A stretch of DNA of 64,000 nt, from positions 1-64,000 of the forward strand of contig NZ_AYZB01000006.1 in NCBI RefSeq assembly GCF_001436415.1. The letters are read 5' to 3'. Source of the DNA: Latilactobacillus graminis DSM 20719 (GTDB lineage Bacteria > Bacillota > Bacilli > Lactobacillales > Lactobacillaceae). Shown here piece by piece: positions 35,939 to 45,169 of this stretch. The notes beneath the pieces are model-generated. The model searched no databases and had not been told where the DNA came from. It worked only from the letters and a program-made list of their open reading frames with translations. Position 1 is the stretch's first letter, and every line of letters begins with the position of its first letter. The position numbers were made by a program, and so were the translations under genes.

Positions 35939-36694
35939 ATGTTAACAGAAGAGCGTCATCAAGTGATATTACAACTTTTAAAGCAGCAAGACGTTGTTAA
36001 AATGCAATCTCTATGCCGTTTATTGAATACCTCGGAATCGACTGTGCGCCGAGACCTACAATTGCTCGAAGAACAAGGTCTTGCTACACGGATTCACGGT
36101 GGTGCCAAACGAGTCAATACGCTCCAAGACGAACTTGGGCAGACTGAAAAAACCGGTAAAAATGTTCACGAAAAAGATGTTATTGCTCGGTTTACGGCTG
36201 CTAAAATTCAACCAAATTGCGTGATTTATTTAGATGCTGGAACCACTACGCAAGCTATCATCCCCTATTTAAGACCGGAAATGAATCTAACGGTTGTTAC
36301 CAATGGCGTTGATACGGCTTCCCTTTTAGCAGACCACCAGATTCAAACCTTTCTTTTAGGAGGGCGCATTAAGAGTAAAACCAAAGCAATGGTTGGTGCG
36401 GCTGCTTTAGAAACCCTGTTGCGATTCCAATTTAATCAAGCAATTCTTGGCACCAATGGTATTGATAACCAAGCAGGGCTAACCACCCCTGATCCTGAAG
36501 AAGCAACATTAAAGCGCTTTGCAATTCAACAAGCCAATCAAACATTGGTTTTAGCGGATCATACCAAATTCAATACTATTTCATTCAGTAAATTTGCTCC
36601 GCTGTCACAAGTTCAACTGGTTACTGATCGACTGACAGCCAACACGCACAAACAATATTATTCATCCACAGAACTCCAGGAGGTTTTATCTTGA
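35939..36694 (+). CDS. fruR: DeoR-family repressor of the fructose operon
   Basis: A 251-residue regulator with an N-terminal DeoR helix-turn-helix (about residues 1-55: MLTEERHQVILQLLKQQD, SESTVRRDLQLLEEQGLATRIHGGAK) and a C-terminal ribose-isomerase-like sensor domain (about 75-235: YLDAGTTTQAIIPYL, LGTNGID). It most likely senses fructose-1-phosphate. The ATG follows GGAGGTTTTGGCG; the frame extends 28 residues upstream across the promoter. It overlaps fruK by four bases and heads the operon. Confidence 0.9.
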   Translation: MLTEERHQVILQLLKQQDVVKMQSLCRLLNTSESTVRRDLQLLEEQGLATRIHGGAKRVNTLQDELGQTEKTGKNVHEKDVIARFTAAKIQPNCVIYLDAGTTTQAIIPYLRPEMNLTVVTNGVDTASLLADHQIQTFLLGGRIKSKTKAMVGAAALETLLRFQFNQAILGTNGIDNQAGLTTPDPEEATLKRFAIQQANQTLVLADHTKFNTISFSKFAPLSQVQLVTDRLTANTHKQYYSSTELQEVLS

Positions 36695-37608
36695 TTTATA
36701 CGATTACGGCGAATCCCTCAATTGATTACGTCATTCAACTTGATAATTTGAACATTGGTAATGTCAATCGCGTCCAATCAGACGTCAAATTACCGGGTGG
36801 TAAAGGCATTAACGTTTCGCGAATTCTAGCTGAATTAGCCTTGCCAAGTGTTGCTTTAGGCTTTGTTGGGGGCTTCACTGGCCAATTCATCCAAAACAAG
36901 CTCAACAACGCAGCCATTGACTGTCGTTTTACAGAAGTTCCAGAAGACACACGTATTAACGTCAAATTAAAGACTAACTCCGAAGAAACTGAAATCAATG
37001 GTCAAGGGCCCCATATTTCAGCCGTTGCAATTGATCATTTAAAAAATCAACTGGCGCAACTTGAAGCTGGTGATATTGTCTTTATGTCAGGGAGCTTGCC
37101 ACCTAATTTACCTGCTAGTTTCTATAAAGATTTAATCCCATTGATTCAAGCCCACAATGCTGAATTTGTGATCGATACGACTGGTCAAGCTTTATTAGAC
37201 ACATTGGCTGAAAAACCGCTAGTCATCAAACCCAACCATCACGAATTAGCAGAACTATTCGACACACATTTTGCCAATCAAAGTGAAATCATTACCGCTG
37301 GTCGCAAATTATTAGACCAAGGCGCCCAACACGTTTTGGTCTCAATGGCCGGTGATGGCGCACTCTTAATCACCCAAGATCATGCTTACCTCGGTGGTAC
37401 CCCAAAAGGCACAGTCATTAATTCCGTTGGGTCTGGCGATTCAATGATTGCCGGCTTTGTCGGAACATTCGCGCAACATCACGATGCACTAGCGGCCTTC
37501 AAAACAAGTCTTGCTTGTGGCAGTGCGACTGCCTTTTCAGAAGATTTAGCCACTACCACTAAGATTAACGAACTCTTACCCCAAATTGAAATCACACAAG
37601 TTGATTAA
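36691..37608 (+). CDS. fruK: 1-phosphofructokinase
   Basis: Converts fructose-1-phosphate to fructose-1,6-bisphosphate with ATP. The 305-residue PfkB-family enzyme has ITANPSIDYVIQL at the start, LPGGKGINVSRIL (about residues 34-46), and the GSGDSMIAGF catalytic-Asp motif (about 248-257). The start is TTG (TTGA overlap with the fruR stop) after AGGAGGTTTTATC. The tagatose-6-phosphate kinase alternative is less likely given the adjacent fructose PTS. Confidence 0.95.
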   Translation: MIYTITANPSIDYVIQLDNLNIGNVNRVQSDVKLPGGKGINVSRILAELALPSVALGFVGGFTGQFIQNKLNNAAIDCRFTEVPEDTRINVKLKTNSEETEINGQGPHISAVAIDHLKNQLAQLEAGDIVFMSGSLPPNLPASFYKDLIPLIQAHNAEFVIDTTGQALLDTLAEKPLVIKPNHHELAELFDTHFANQSEIITAGRKLLDQGAQHVLVSMAGDGALLITQDHAYLGGTPKGTVINSVGSGDSMIAGFVGTFAQHHDALAAFKTSLACGSATAFSEDLATTTKINELLPQIEITQVD

Positions 37609-37632
37609 TTTTAAATACAAAGGAGACTTATT

Positions 37633-39570
37633 ATGAACATCCAAGATTTACTCTTAAAAGATGCGATGATCATGGATTTACAAGCAACGACTAAAGAAGC
37701 CGCCGTTGATGAAATGGTTGCCCGCTACAAAGAGATTGGTGTTATCACAGATGATGCCCTCTATCGTAAAGATATTTTGGCCCGTGAAGCCCAATCTTCA
37801 ACCGGGATTGGCGAAGGGATTGCAATGCCCCATGCAAAAGACAGTGCCGTTCAACGCGCAACGGTTCTATTTGCTAAAAGCCAAAACGGTGTTGCATATG
37901 ACGCACTAGACGGCCAACCCGTTTACCTGTTCTTCATGATTGCTGCGCCAGAAGGGGCCAATGATACCCATTTACAAGCTCTAGCTGGTCTTTCATCCCT
38001 TTTAATCAATCCACAGTTAGTGGCTGATTTGAAACAAGCCCAAACACCAGAAGACGTGCAAACCCTTTTTGCTAATGCCCAAGCAGTTAAAGATGCCAAA
38101 GATGCTAAGGAAGAAGCTGAAGAAGCCGCTAAAGCACAAGCCGCAGCCGCAACGCCAGCTAATGATCAAAAACCATTCATCGTTGCTGTCACAGCCTGCC
38201 CAACTGGGATTGCCCACACTTACATGGCCGAAGCGGCTTTGAAAGAAACCGCTGTTAAAATGGGCATCGACATCAAAGTTGAAACAAACGGTTCTGAAGG
38301 CGTTAAGCATCAATTGACTGCCGACGATATCAAGCGTGCAACGGGTGTCATCATCGCTGCCGACAAGAAAGTCGACATGCCTCGTTTTGATGGTAAACAT
38401 CTCTTGAACCGTCCCGTTATCGACGGGATCAAGAAACCAGCTGAATTGATTCAAAAAACATTGGATGAAGAAGGCTCAATCTATCACGCAACTGAAAGCC
38501 AATCAAGCGAAGAAGCTTCAGCTGACAAGAAAACCCTTTGGAGTCGCATCTACCAAGATTTAATGAATGGTGTTTCAAACATGTTACCATTCGTTGTCGG
38601 TGGTGGGATCTTGATGGCCATCTCATTCCTTTTAGAACAAACCGTTGGCGCACACTCAACCACTTTTATTTTCTTGAACTCATTAGGGAATAATGCCTTT
38701 AACTTCTTAATTCCTGTCCTTGCTGCGTACATTGCGATTTCAATCGGCGATCGTCCGGCCTTAATGCCCGGATTTGTCGGGGGCTACATGGCCAGTCAAG
38801 CAACAGCGAGTGTCCTCGCTTCAAAGAGTCCAGCCGGATTCCTTGGCGGTTTAGCTGCTGGGTTCATCGCTGGTTGGGTCATCGTTGGTTTGAAGAAAGT
38901 CTTCAAGAACTTACCACAAACCCTTGATGGTTTAAAACCAATCTTAATTTTCCCCGTATTAGGACTATTGATTGTTGGCTTTATTATGTACTTCATGATC
39001 AACCCAGTCTTTGCTCAAATTAACCTCTGGTTGAGTACTTTCCTCACCCACTTAGGGGCTGGTAATGCGTTATTACTTGGCGCCATTTTAGGTGGGATGA
39101 TGTCCGTTGATATGGGTGGTCCTTTCAACAAGGCTGCTTATACCTTCGCAATCGGTGTCTTCACAACAACTAAAGATGGTTCATTGATGGCCGCTGTCAT
39201 GGCTGGTGGGATGGTCCCACCATTGGCGATCGCAGTTGCTGCTTCATTGTTCAAAAATAAATTTACTGGTAACGAACGTAAACAAGCACTGGCTAACTAT
39301 GTCTTAGGGATTTCCTTCATTACTGAAGGGGCAATCCCCTTTGCAGCATCAGATCCACTACATGTCATTGTTTCAAGTGTGATCGGTTCAGCAATCGGTG
39401 GTGGTTTAACCCAATTATGGCAAATCACTGTCCCTGCACCACATGGTGGGATCTTCGTGGCACCACTTGCCAACCACGGTCTACTCTTTGTGTTTGCCGT
39501 GTTAATCGGAACATTTGTCAGTGCCTTAATTTTAGGGCTCTGGCGGCCAGTTGCTAAAGAAGCATTATAA
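37633..39570 (+). CDS. fruA: Fructose-specific PTS EIIABC
   Basis: Imports fructose as fructose-1-phosphate. The 645-residue fusion has EIIA (about 1-150; phospho-His67 in GIAMPHAKD), an Ala/Glu/Lys-rich linker (about 152-178), EIIB (about 182-280; phospho-Cys189 in VTACPTGIAHTYMAE) and the membrane EIIC with about eight to ten helices (about 305-640; GGGILMAISFLLEQ, GGPFNKAAY, ITEGAIPFAASDP). Domain order A-B-C is the usual Firmicutes type. It starts 24 bp after fruK with an AAAGGAGA site. Confidence 0.96.
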   Translation: MNIQDLLLKDAMIMDLQATTKEAAVDEMVARYKEIGVITDDALYRKDILAREAQSSTGIGEGIAMPHAKDSAVQRATVLFAKSQNGVAYDALDGQPVYLFFMIAAPEGANDTHLQALAGLSSLLINPQLVADLKQAQTPEDVQTLFANAQAVKDAKDAKEEAEEAAKAQAAAATPANDQKPFIVAVTACPTGIAHTYMAEAALKETAVKMGIDIKVETNGSEGVKHQLTADDIKRATGVIIAADKKVDMPRFDGKHLLNRPVIDGIKKPAELIQKTLDEEGSIYHATESQSSEEASADKKTLWSRIYQDLMNGVSNMLPFVVGGGILMAISFLLEQTVGAHSTTFIFLNSLGNNAFNFLIPVLAAYIAISIGDRPALMPGFVGGYMASQATASVLASKSPAGFLGGLAAGFIAGWVIVGLKKVFKNLPQTLDGLKPILIFPVLGLLIVGFIMYFMINPVFAQINLWLSTFLTHLGAGNALLLGAILGGMMSVDMGGPFNKAAYTFAIGVFTTTKDGSLMAAVMAGGMVPPLAIAVAASLFKNKFTGNERKQALANYVLGISFITEGAIPFAASDPLHVIVSSVIGSAIGGGLTQLWQITVPAPHGGIFVAPLANHGLLFVFAVLIGTFVSALILGLWRPVAKEAL

Positions 39571-39574
39571 TCAC

Positions 39575-39614
39575 AAATAAAGAGCTTCAGTCAAATGACT
39601 GCAGCTCTTTATTT
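39575..39614. terminator. Bidirectional terminator of fruA and rarA
   Basis: AAATAAAGAGCT / AGCTCTTTATTT arms (39575-39586 and 39603-39614) with an inner CAGTCA / TGACTG stem between the convergent genes; the right arm runs into the rarA stop. Confidence 0.85.
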
Positions 39615-40949
39615 GTTTTGAAAATCTGTATTATGTGTTTGCTTCCATTTGTTGATGTAATCCAAACGTTGTTTCATGCGAGTTTCATTACCTTGCTCAG
39701 TTGGCCGGTAATAGATGTGTTCGGCAATGCTTTCGGGGCGCGTTGGCATCGTTGTCAACTTATCATCATAGAAATGTGCGAGTTGATAGCCTTTACCGTA
39801 GCCGACTTCCTTCATCAATTTAGTAGCTGCATTGCGCAAGTGCAATGGCACTGGTTCATCAATGGTCTTTTTAATATCTTTTTGAACGGCAGTCCGCGCT
39901 TTATAAGTTGCATTTGATTTAGGCGCGAGTGCCAGATAAATCACGCACTGCGTTAAATGAACGTCGCATTCCGGTAACCCAATAGCCTGACAAGCTTGAA
40001 AGACGTTCATCGCTAAATTCAACGCATTGTTATCGGCCAGACCAATGTCCTCACTTGCAAAACGGACAAGCCGCCGAGCGATATAAAGCGGATCTTCGCC
40101 ACCGTCTATCATCCGTCCTAACCAATAAATTGCTGAGTCGACGTCACTATTACGCATCGATTTATGCAACGCCGAAATAATATTATAGTGTTCCTCACCG
40201 TCCTTATCATAATAGGCGGTTTTCTTATTCAGTAGTTCCCCTAGTAGATCACTGTTGACAGTCACTTGATGGTCTTGCACATCACTATTAATCACTAACA
40301 TTTCCAAAATATTCAATGCAGTCCGCGCATCTCCGTTGGAAAAAATAGCAATTTGTTTTATTAAATCATCACTAATGTATACTGTCAACTCAGGAAATGC
40401 CGTGGGCGCTTGCAAGACATGCTGTAATAATTCTATAATATCCGTCTCGGTAAGCTGCTTTAAGACGAAAACCCGCGTTCTTGAAAGTAGGGCTGAATTA
40501 ATTTCAAATGAAGGATTTTCGGTAGTCGCTCCAATTAACGTGATACTCCCCTTTTCAACATACGGTAAAAATGCATCCTGTTGGGCCTTATTGAAGCGAT
40601 GAATTTCATCAATAAAGACAATTGTCCGTTCACCAAGTTGGCGGTTAGTTTCAGCTTCATTCATGATCTTGCGGATTTCTTTAATCCCATTCATTGCAGC
40701 ACTGAACGTCATAAACTTTGAAGCTGTTTTGCGCGCAATGATTTCTGCTAGAGTAGTCTTGCCAACCCCTGGCGGTCCCCAAAAGATCATTGACGTTACT
40801 TGGTCTTTATCAATCATTTCACGTAAAAATTTGCCTGGTCCAACTAAATGTTTTTGCCCCACAAAGCTATCTAAATCGGTCGGTCGTACGCGATTAGCCA
40901 ACGGCGCATTCATTGCCATTTCTTGGTCAAATAAAGAAGTTTGCGTCAT
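39609..40949 (-). CDS. rarA: Replication-associated recombination protein A
   Basis: A clamp-loader-like AAA+ ATPase (RarA/MgsA/WRNIP1) acting at stalled forks. The 446-residue protein has [21 protein letters not shown] near the N-terminus, Walker [10 protein letters not shown] (about residues 57-65), Walker [17 protein letters not shown] (about 107-122), [10 protein letters not shown] sensor 1, and the helical C-terminal tetramerisation domain (about 270-440). The start overlaps the stop of the UvrA-like gene by four bases (ATGA), so its expression is coupled to marR-uvrA-like. Confidence 0.95.
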   Translation of the reverse strand: MTQTSLFDQEMAMNAPLANRVRPTDLDSFVGQKHLVGPGKFLREMIDKDQVTSMIFWGPPGVGKTTLAEIIARKTASKFMTFSAAMNGIKEIRKIMNEAETNRQLGERTIVFIDEIHRFNKAQQDAFLPYVEKGSITLIGATTENPSFEINSALLSRTRVFVLKQLTETDIIELLQHVLQAPTAFPELTVYISDDLIKQIAIFSNGDARTALNILEMLVINSDVQDHQVTVNSDLLGELLNKKTAYYDKDGEEHYNIISALHKSMRNSDVDSAIYWLGRMIDGGEDPLYIARRLVRFASEDIGLADNNALNLAMNVFQACQAIGLPECDVHLTQCVIYLALAPKSNATYKARTAVQKDIKKTIDEPVPLHLRNAATKLMKEVGYGKGYQLAHFYDDKLTTMPTRPESIAEHIYYRPTEQGNETRMKQRLDYINKWKQTHNTDFQNK

Positions 40950-43486
40950 TTCACCGTCCCCTTGGTCGCTAATAGATTGTACTTTTTAAAATGCGCACGT
41001 AAGTAATTCAAGGTTAAACTCTGCTGATTAGTAGTCACCAGCTCAAATGGATTTCCCATTGCCATTAATTGTCCACCTTGGCTACCGCCTTTCGGGCCTA
41101 AATCAATCAGATAATCGGCGTTTGTCATCAGATCAAGATCGTGGGTAATCATGATAATCGTGGCCCCCTTAGCCTTTAATTGATTAATCACGCCCATCAA
41201 TGTCTCGACATCCCGTGGGTGTAAGCCAATCGATGGTTCATCGAACACAAACAACGTTCCATTGCGTTTTTTATTTAAGTGTGTGGCTAATTTTAAACGT
41301 TGTGCTTCACCACCTGATAAACTCGGGGTACTCTCACCGAGATGGAGATAAGCTAACCCAATTTCCTTGAGAGTTTTGAGTTCTTTCAAAATATTAGGGA
41401 CCTCTGCAAATACAGGTAATGCTTCTTCAACGGACAAATCTAAGCAATCAACGATGCTATAGCCATGCCACTTGATTGCTTGAATTTCCGGTTTATAACG
41501 CTTACCATGACATTCTGGACAAATTTCTTCCATGTCGGGTAAATATTGAATATCCAAGATAATGCTACCTAGCCCACCACAATTGGGACAAGCCCCTTCT
41601 TTATTGTTATAGGAAAAATGTGCAATCCCGTAATTATGTGCTTGTGACTCCGGTAAACGCGCAAACAATTTGCGTAGGTTAGTCATGATACTGGTATAGG
41701 TTGCTAAAGTTGAACGCGTATTTTTCCCGACTGGTTTGGCATCAATACTGACAACTGCGGTTAGATCCGTCGTCAATTGTGAGACTTGTTGCGGCAAAGA
41801 CTGATGTTGATGCTTAGCTTCAATTGCAGGCACTAAGCTATCTAAGATCAAACTTGTTTTACCGGCACCTGAAAAACCTGAAATTGCGGTGATTTGATTA
41901 TCTGGCACCTGAATCGTCACATCATGTAAATTAAAATAGTTATCGACCGTCAAGGTTGTAGCATGCATACTAGTTTGCGACGATACCTTGGGATACAAAA
42001 TATTAGCGCGACCTGCAATATATGGTCCAATTAGCGACTGCGGATTCTGCATTAAATCAGCTGGTTTACCCTGTGCAATAATTTGACCGCCTTTACGGCC
42101 GGCTTCTGGTCCAATCTCAATTACCCAATCAGCCTGGCTGATGATATTGACTTCATGATCCACAACCACTAATGAATTACCTTGTGCTACTAATTGGCGA
42201 AAAATATGGATTAAACCTTCAACGTTATCCGGATGTAATCCAATCGACGGTTCATCTAACACATATAATACCCCGGTTGTTGCGGTCCGCAACGTTCTTG
42301 CTAATTGAATCCGCTGCAACTCTCCAGTTGATAACGTATTCCCATTACGGGCTAGCGTTAAATAATCTAATCCTAGTTCTAATAGAGGTTGTAGTGTTTC
42401 TGATAAATTTTTAAAGAGAATCGTCGCCATTTGTTGCATTTCTTCTGGTAAACCAGCTTTAGTAACTGTCATCCAATCTGCTAAAGCCCCCAATGTTAAA
42501 TCAGCAACCTCCGCGATATTTTGACCACCGACCAATTGGGTTAACAATTGTGGATTTAATCGCGTCCCATGACATGTCGGACAGGTTGAAAAGTGAAAAA
42601 AGGAATTGACCTTAGTCATCGCCCGATCACTTTTTACCGATTTTAACGACGCATAAACTGCGTCATAAGCATTTTCGTAAAGTGTGTTTTCTGTACTAAA
42701 AACCCGCCCCGTTGAGGTGTGAAAATCAACAGCATATTTGCCACGCTTGCCATGTAAGACGGTTGCTTTTTCCTTGGCCGTTAAATCTTTGTATGGTATA
42801 TCGATCCGAACCCCGAGGTGTGCTGCTACCGTTGGCATAAAGTTACGTCCTGGTAAGCGCCAAGACGCAATCGCACCATCTTCGATACTGAGGTTTTCAT
42901 CCGCAATAATTTTACGGTCATCTAAGGTTTGAATCTGGCCTGTTCCATGACACTCTGGACAGGCACCGCCCGAATTAAAGGCGAAATCTTCGGCTGATTT
43001 AGCCATGAATTGCACTTGGCATGTCGGACAGGTAATCATCCCCATTTTATCACCAGCTAAATCCATCGCCTGGGCAATCTGTAAGCTTGGTTGAACAACA
43101 TGCCCATTGGGACAGCGAGTTGTACCCAACCTTGAAAAAATTAACCGAACAACATTGAAAATCTCACTCATTGAACCAACTGTTGAACGTTCCGACGGCA
43201 TACTTGGTCGCTGTCGGAGCGCGATTGCTGATGGAATATGCCGCACTTCTTGTACTTGTGAACGTTTATTCTGACTAATTCGACGCCGAGTATACGTCGA
43301 CAATGCTTCTAAATAACGGCGTGATCCTTCGGCATATAAAATTCCCATTGCTAACGAACTTTTTCCTGATCCTGAGGGACCTGATATCGCGACAAATTGG
43401 TTTAGTGGAATATCAACGTTAATATTTTTTAAATTATTGACGTTTCCACCACGTACTTCAATTTTTGTTGGTTGTTTGACTATCAT
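40946..43486 (-). CDS. UvrA-like ABC ATPase (short, UvrA2 type)
   Basis: An 846-residue twin ABC ATPase of the UvrA family. Walker A GPSGSGKSS (about residues 34-42) and GFSGAGKTS (about 555-563), signatures LSTGELQR and LSGGEAQR, and zinc-finger pairs such as CPECHGTGQ, CPTCHGTRLNP and CPNCGGLGS/CPECHGKRY are seen. At 846 residues it is about 100 shorter than excision-repair UvrA and appears to lack part of the UvrB-binding region, as in UvrA2/DrrC proteins linked to drug tolerance. It overlaps marR upstream and rarA downstream. The canonical uvrAB pair is not in this window. Confidence 0.85.
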   Translation of the reverse strand: MIVKQPTKIEVRGGNVNNLKNINVDIPLNQFVAISGPSGSGKSSLAMGILYAEGSRRYLEALSTYTRRRISQNKRSQVQEVRHIPSAIALRQRPSMPSERSTVGSMSEIFNVVRLIFSRLGTTRCPNGHVVQPSLQIAQAMDLAGDKMGMITCPTCQVQFMAKSAEDFAFNSGGACPECHGTGQIQTLDDRKIIADENLSIEDGAIASWRLPGRNFMPTVAAHLGVRIDIPYKDLTAKEKATVLHGKRGKYAVDFHTSTGRVFSTENTLYENAYDAVYASLKSVKSDRAMTKVNSFFHFSTCPTCHGTRLNPQLLTQLVGGQNIAEVADLTLGALADWMTVTKAGLPEEMQQMATILFKNLSETLQPLLELGLDYLTLARNGNTLSTGELQRIQLARTLRTATTGVLYVLDEPSIGLHPDNVEGLIHIFRQLVAQGNSLVVVDHEVNIISQADWVIEIGPEAGRKGGQIIAQGKPADLMQNPQSLIGPYIAGRANILYPKVSSQTSMHATTLTVDNYFNLHDVTIQVPDNQITAISGFSGAGKTSLILDSLVPAIEAKHQHQSLPQQVSQLTTDLTAVVSIDAKPVGKNTRSTLATYTSIMTNLRKLFARLPESQAHNYGIAHFSYNNKEGACPNCGGLGSIILDIQYLPDMEEICPECHGKRYKPEIQAIKWHGYSIVDCLDLSVEEALPVFAEVPNILKELKTLKEIGLAYLHLGESTPSLSGGEAQRLKLATHLNKKRNGTLFVFDEPSIGLHPRDVETLMGVINQLKAKGATIIMITHDLDLMTNADYLIDLGPKGGSQGGQLMAMGNPFELVTTNQQSLTLNYLRAHFKKYNLLATKGTVK

Positions 43487-43958
43487 TATTTACCTTCTCA
43501 TCTTTTACTTGACGGTTAAATAGACCCGCTTCTGCTTCTAAATTTGCTAAAATCCGCTCTAAATATTCATCAACGGCGATAACCTCCGCGTCTGAAAAAC
43601 CCTTGTAGAAAACTGCACTCAATCGTTTACTGATATACTCACCAACTTCTTGTTGGCTAGCACCCAAGGGCGTTAAATCAAAAACCCGCTTGCGCTTATC
43701 AATTAGAGATTGCTCACTCACTAATAATTGCTGGTCTTCGAGCCGGTGCAACATCAACGACAAACTACTATTAGCTAGTCCAGTAACTTGCGCCAATTCA
43801 GTAGCTGTTTGCGGATGGTTATCCCATAATGCTGACAAAATTTTCCCTTGCTCCGCATTATACTGAGCCCGTGGATCAGCTAGTAAATAACGATTAAATA
43901 ATCGCGTATTAAACAGCCGAATCTTTAGCGTTAAGTAACCACCTCTTTTAGTTTTCAT
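43458..43958 (-). CDS. MarR-family transcriptional regulator
   Basis: A 166-residue winged-helix regulator: core about residues 20-130 with LSALWDNHPQTATELAQVTGLANSSLSLMLHRLEDQQLL (HTH) and a DKRKRVFDLTPLGASQ wing. The ligand is unknown. It overlaps the UvrA-like gene by 29 bp, so it probably autoregulates the operon. An AT-rich inverted repeat lies in the promoter region (43992-44007). Confidence 0.86.
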   Translation of the reverse strand: MKTKRGGYLTLKIRLFNTRLFNRYLLADPRAQYNAEQGKILSALWDNHPQTATELAQVTGLANSSLSLMLHRLEDQQLLVSEQSLIDKRKRVFDLTPLGASQQEVGEYISKRLSAVFYKGFSDAEVIAVDEYLERILANLEAEAGLFNRQVKDEKVNNDSQTTNKN

Positions 43959-43991
43959 TTCATAACCACCCGTTTATTTAATAATAATGCC

Positions 43992-44007
43992 AACTATATA
44001 TTACTAT
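43992..44007. promoter_or_regulatory. Possible MarR operator
   Basis: TATATATTACTATATA, 6-bp TATATA arms around TTAC, about 35 bp upstream of the marR start. Low information content, so only a candidate. Confidence 0.35.
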
Positions 44008-44049
44008 ATAAAACTAATTTTGGCTAATTAAGCTATCCCTTGCTATTCT

Positions 44050-44096
44050 AAAAAAAATAAGGTCCCCGATTCAGCACCGCCATCTAGGACCTTACT
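44050..44096 (-). terminator. Terminator of the YitT gene
   Basis: TAAGGTCC (44058-44065) pairs with GGACCTTA (44087-44094), with inner GAT/ATC pairing and seven T on the minus strand. It lies about 60 bp after the stop. Confidence 0.75.
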
Positions 44097-44156
44097 TTAT
44101 TTTAACTCACTCTAATTAAAAACCGATATTTTTAGCCATTTCTGGTTGTAGTATTT

Positions 44157-44996
44157 TTACAACAATTGTTTCAACTGTGCGGCCTGTACACTACGCACCT
44201 CTTCGACAACTACCAAGGCTTTCTCATCAATTTGTGATACGACCGGGACCAAGGTCGCTAATTGTTTGGCAGTACAAATAACATATAACATTGGTTGCGC
44301 TTTTTGACGGTAATAGCCCTGCGCCTTGATTAGTGTAATTCCTTGGTTAAACTGTTCTGAAAGTGTGGTAGCAATGGTCGCATACTGATTTGAAATAATT
44401 GTTACAGCACGTTTTGCACCAAACTTTGCTAACAATTTATTCAAAACAACAGCTGATAAGTACAGTTCAATAATCGTTAGTAACATATTTTGAAAGCCGA
44501 TAATCACCCCTGACGGAATGGCCACAATTAGATCAAAAAAGAGCATTGCCGATCCGTTGGGGATCCCTAAATAACGATTAACAATCTTTGCCAAAATCGT
44601 ACTGCCGGCAATCGTCCCTTGACAGTGAATGATAGTTGCCATGGCAATCCCCATCAAGACACCCCCGATAACAGCTGGAATCAGCGTCTGGGTTGTTTGA
44701 TAATGTACAATATGCGGTAATCGTAAAAATAAAGAAATCCACAGTATCGCCCATATCGAATACCCAATCGTCTGTCGCTCTAAATACCGATAGCCAACCG
44801 CAATCAACAACCCATTTAAAACTAAATTCGTTATGGCCGGTGGAATAGCTAGCGTATAATATCCAAGCGCTGTTAAACCGGTCACACCACCTTCACCAAT
44901 TTGATGCGGAATCAAAAAATCGTTAATAGCCACCGCATAAATTAATGCACCAACAACAATCCCCAAACCGTTTTTAAAAATTATTTCTCTTCGCAT
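44157..44996 (-). CDS. YitT-family membrane protein
   Basis: About 279 residues: five membrane helices in the DUF161 half (about 12-175; GEGGVTGLTALGYYTLAIPPA, FQNMLLTIIELYLSAVV) and a C-terminal DUF2179 domain (about 195-279: KRAVTIISNQ, AQGYYRQKAQPMLYVICT). Function is unknown; members have been suggested as transporters. A TTG-initiated longer frame exists, but ATG at 44996 follows GGAG and gives the family N-terminus. It stands alone between its terminator and uvrC. Confidence 0.84.
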   Translation of the reverse strand: MRREIIFKNGLGIVVGALIYAVAINDFLIPHQIGEGGVTGLTALGYYTLAIPPAITNLVLNGLLIAVGYRYLERQTIGYSIWAILWISLFLRLPHIVHYQTTQTLIPAVIGGVLMGIAMATIIHCQGTIAGSTILAKIVNRYLGIPNGSAMLFFDLIVAIPSGVIIGFQNMLLTIIELYLSAVVLNKLLAKFGAKRAVTIISNQYATIATTLSEQFNQGITLIKAQGYYRQKAQPMLYVICTAKQLATLVPVVSQIDEKALVVVEEVRSVQAAQLKQLL

Positions 44997-45121
44997 GCCG
45001 ATCACATCTCCAATCAAACTAACACAAGCGTACCATATTTAAACTGCTAGCTAAAAGTGCAATTTAAAGTGCAGCATCATTTCCCCTAAGATAAACACTC
45101 ACCTTCTATCAATCATTACCG

Positions 45122-45164
45122 AAAAAAACGTTCGGTAAACCAAATCGTATTTGGCTTGCCGAAC
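45122..45164 (-). terminator. Terminator of uvrC
   Basis: Stem of 16 bp with two mismatches (GTTCGG...CCGAAC outer arms, 45130-45164) followed by seven T on the minus strand. The stem begins six bases after the uvrC stop. Confidence 0.85.
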
Positions 45165-45169
45165 ATCTT

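Noticed and set aside
34593-39570. mupG plus fruRKA as a new sugar-recovery system
   Set aside because: Each gene belongs to a known family and the two sides are divergent with separate signals; a joint pathway is not shown by the sequence.
43992-44007. Strong claim of a MarR operator
   Set aside because: The repeat is almost pure A/T and could arise by chance; kept only as a low-confidence candidate.
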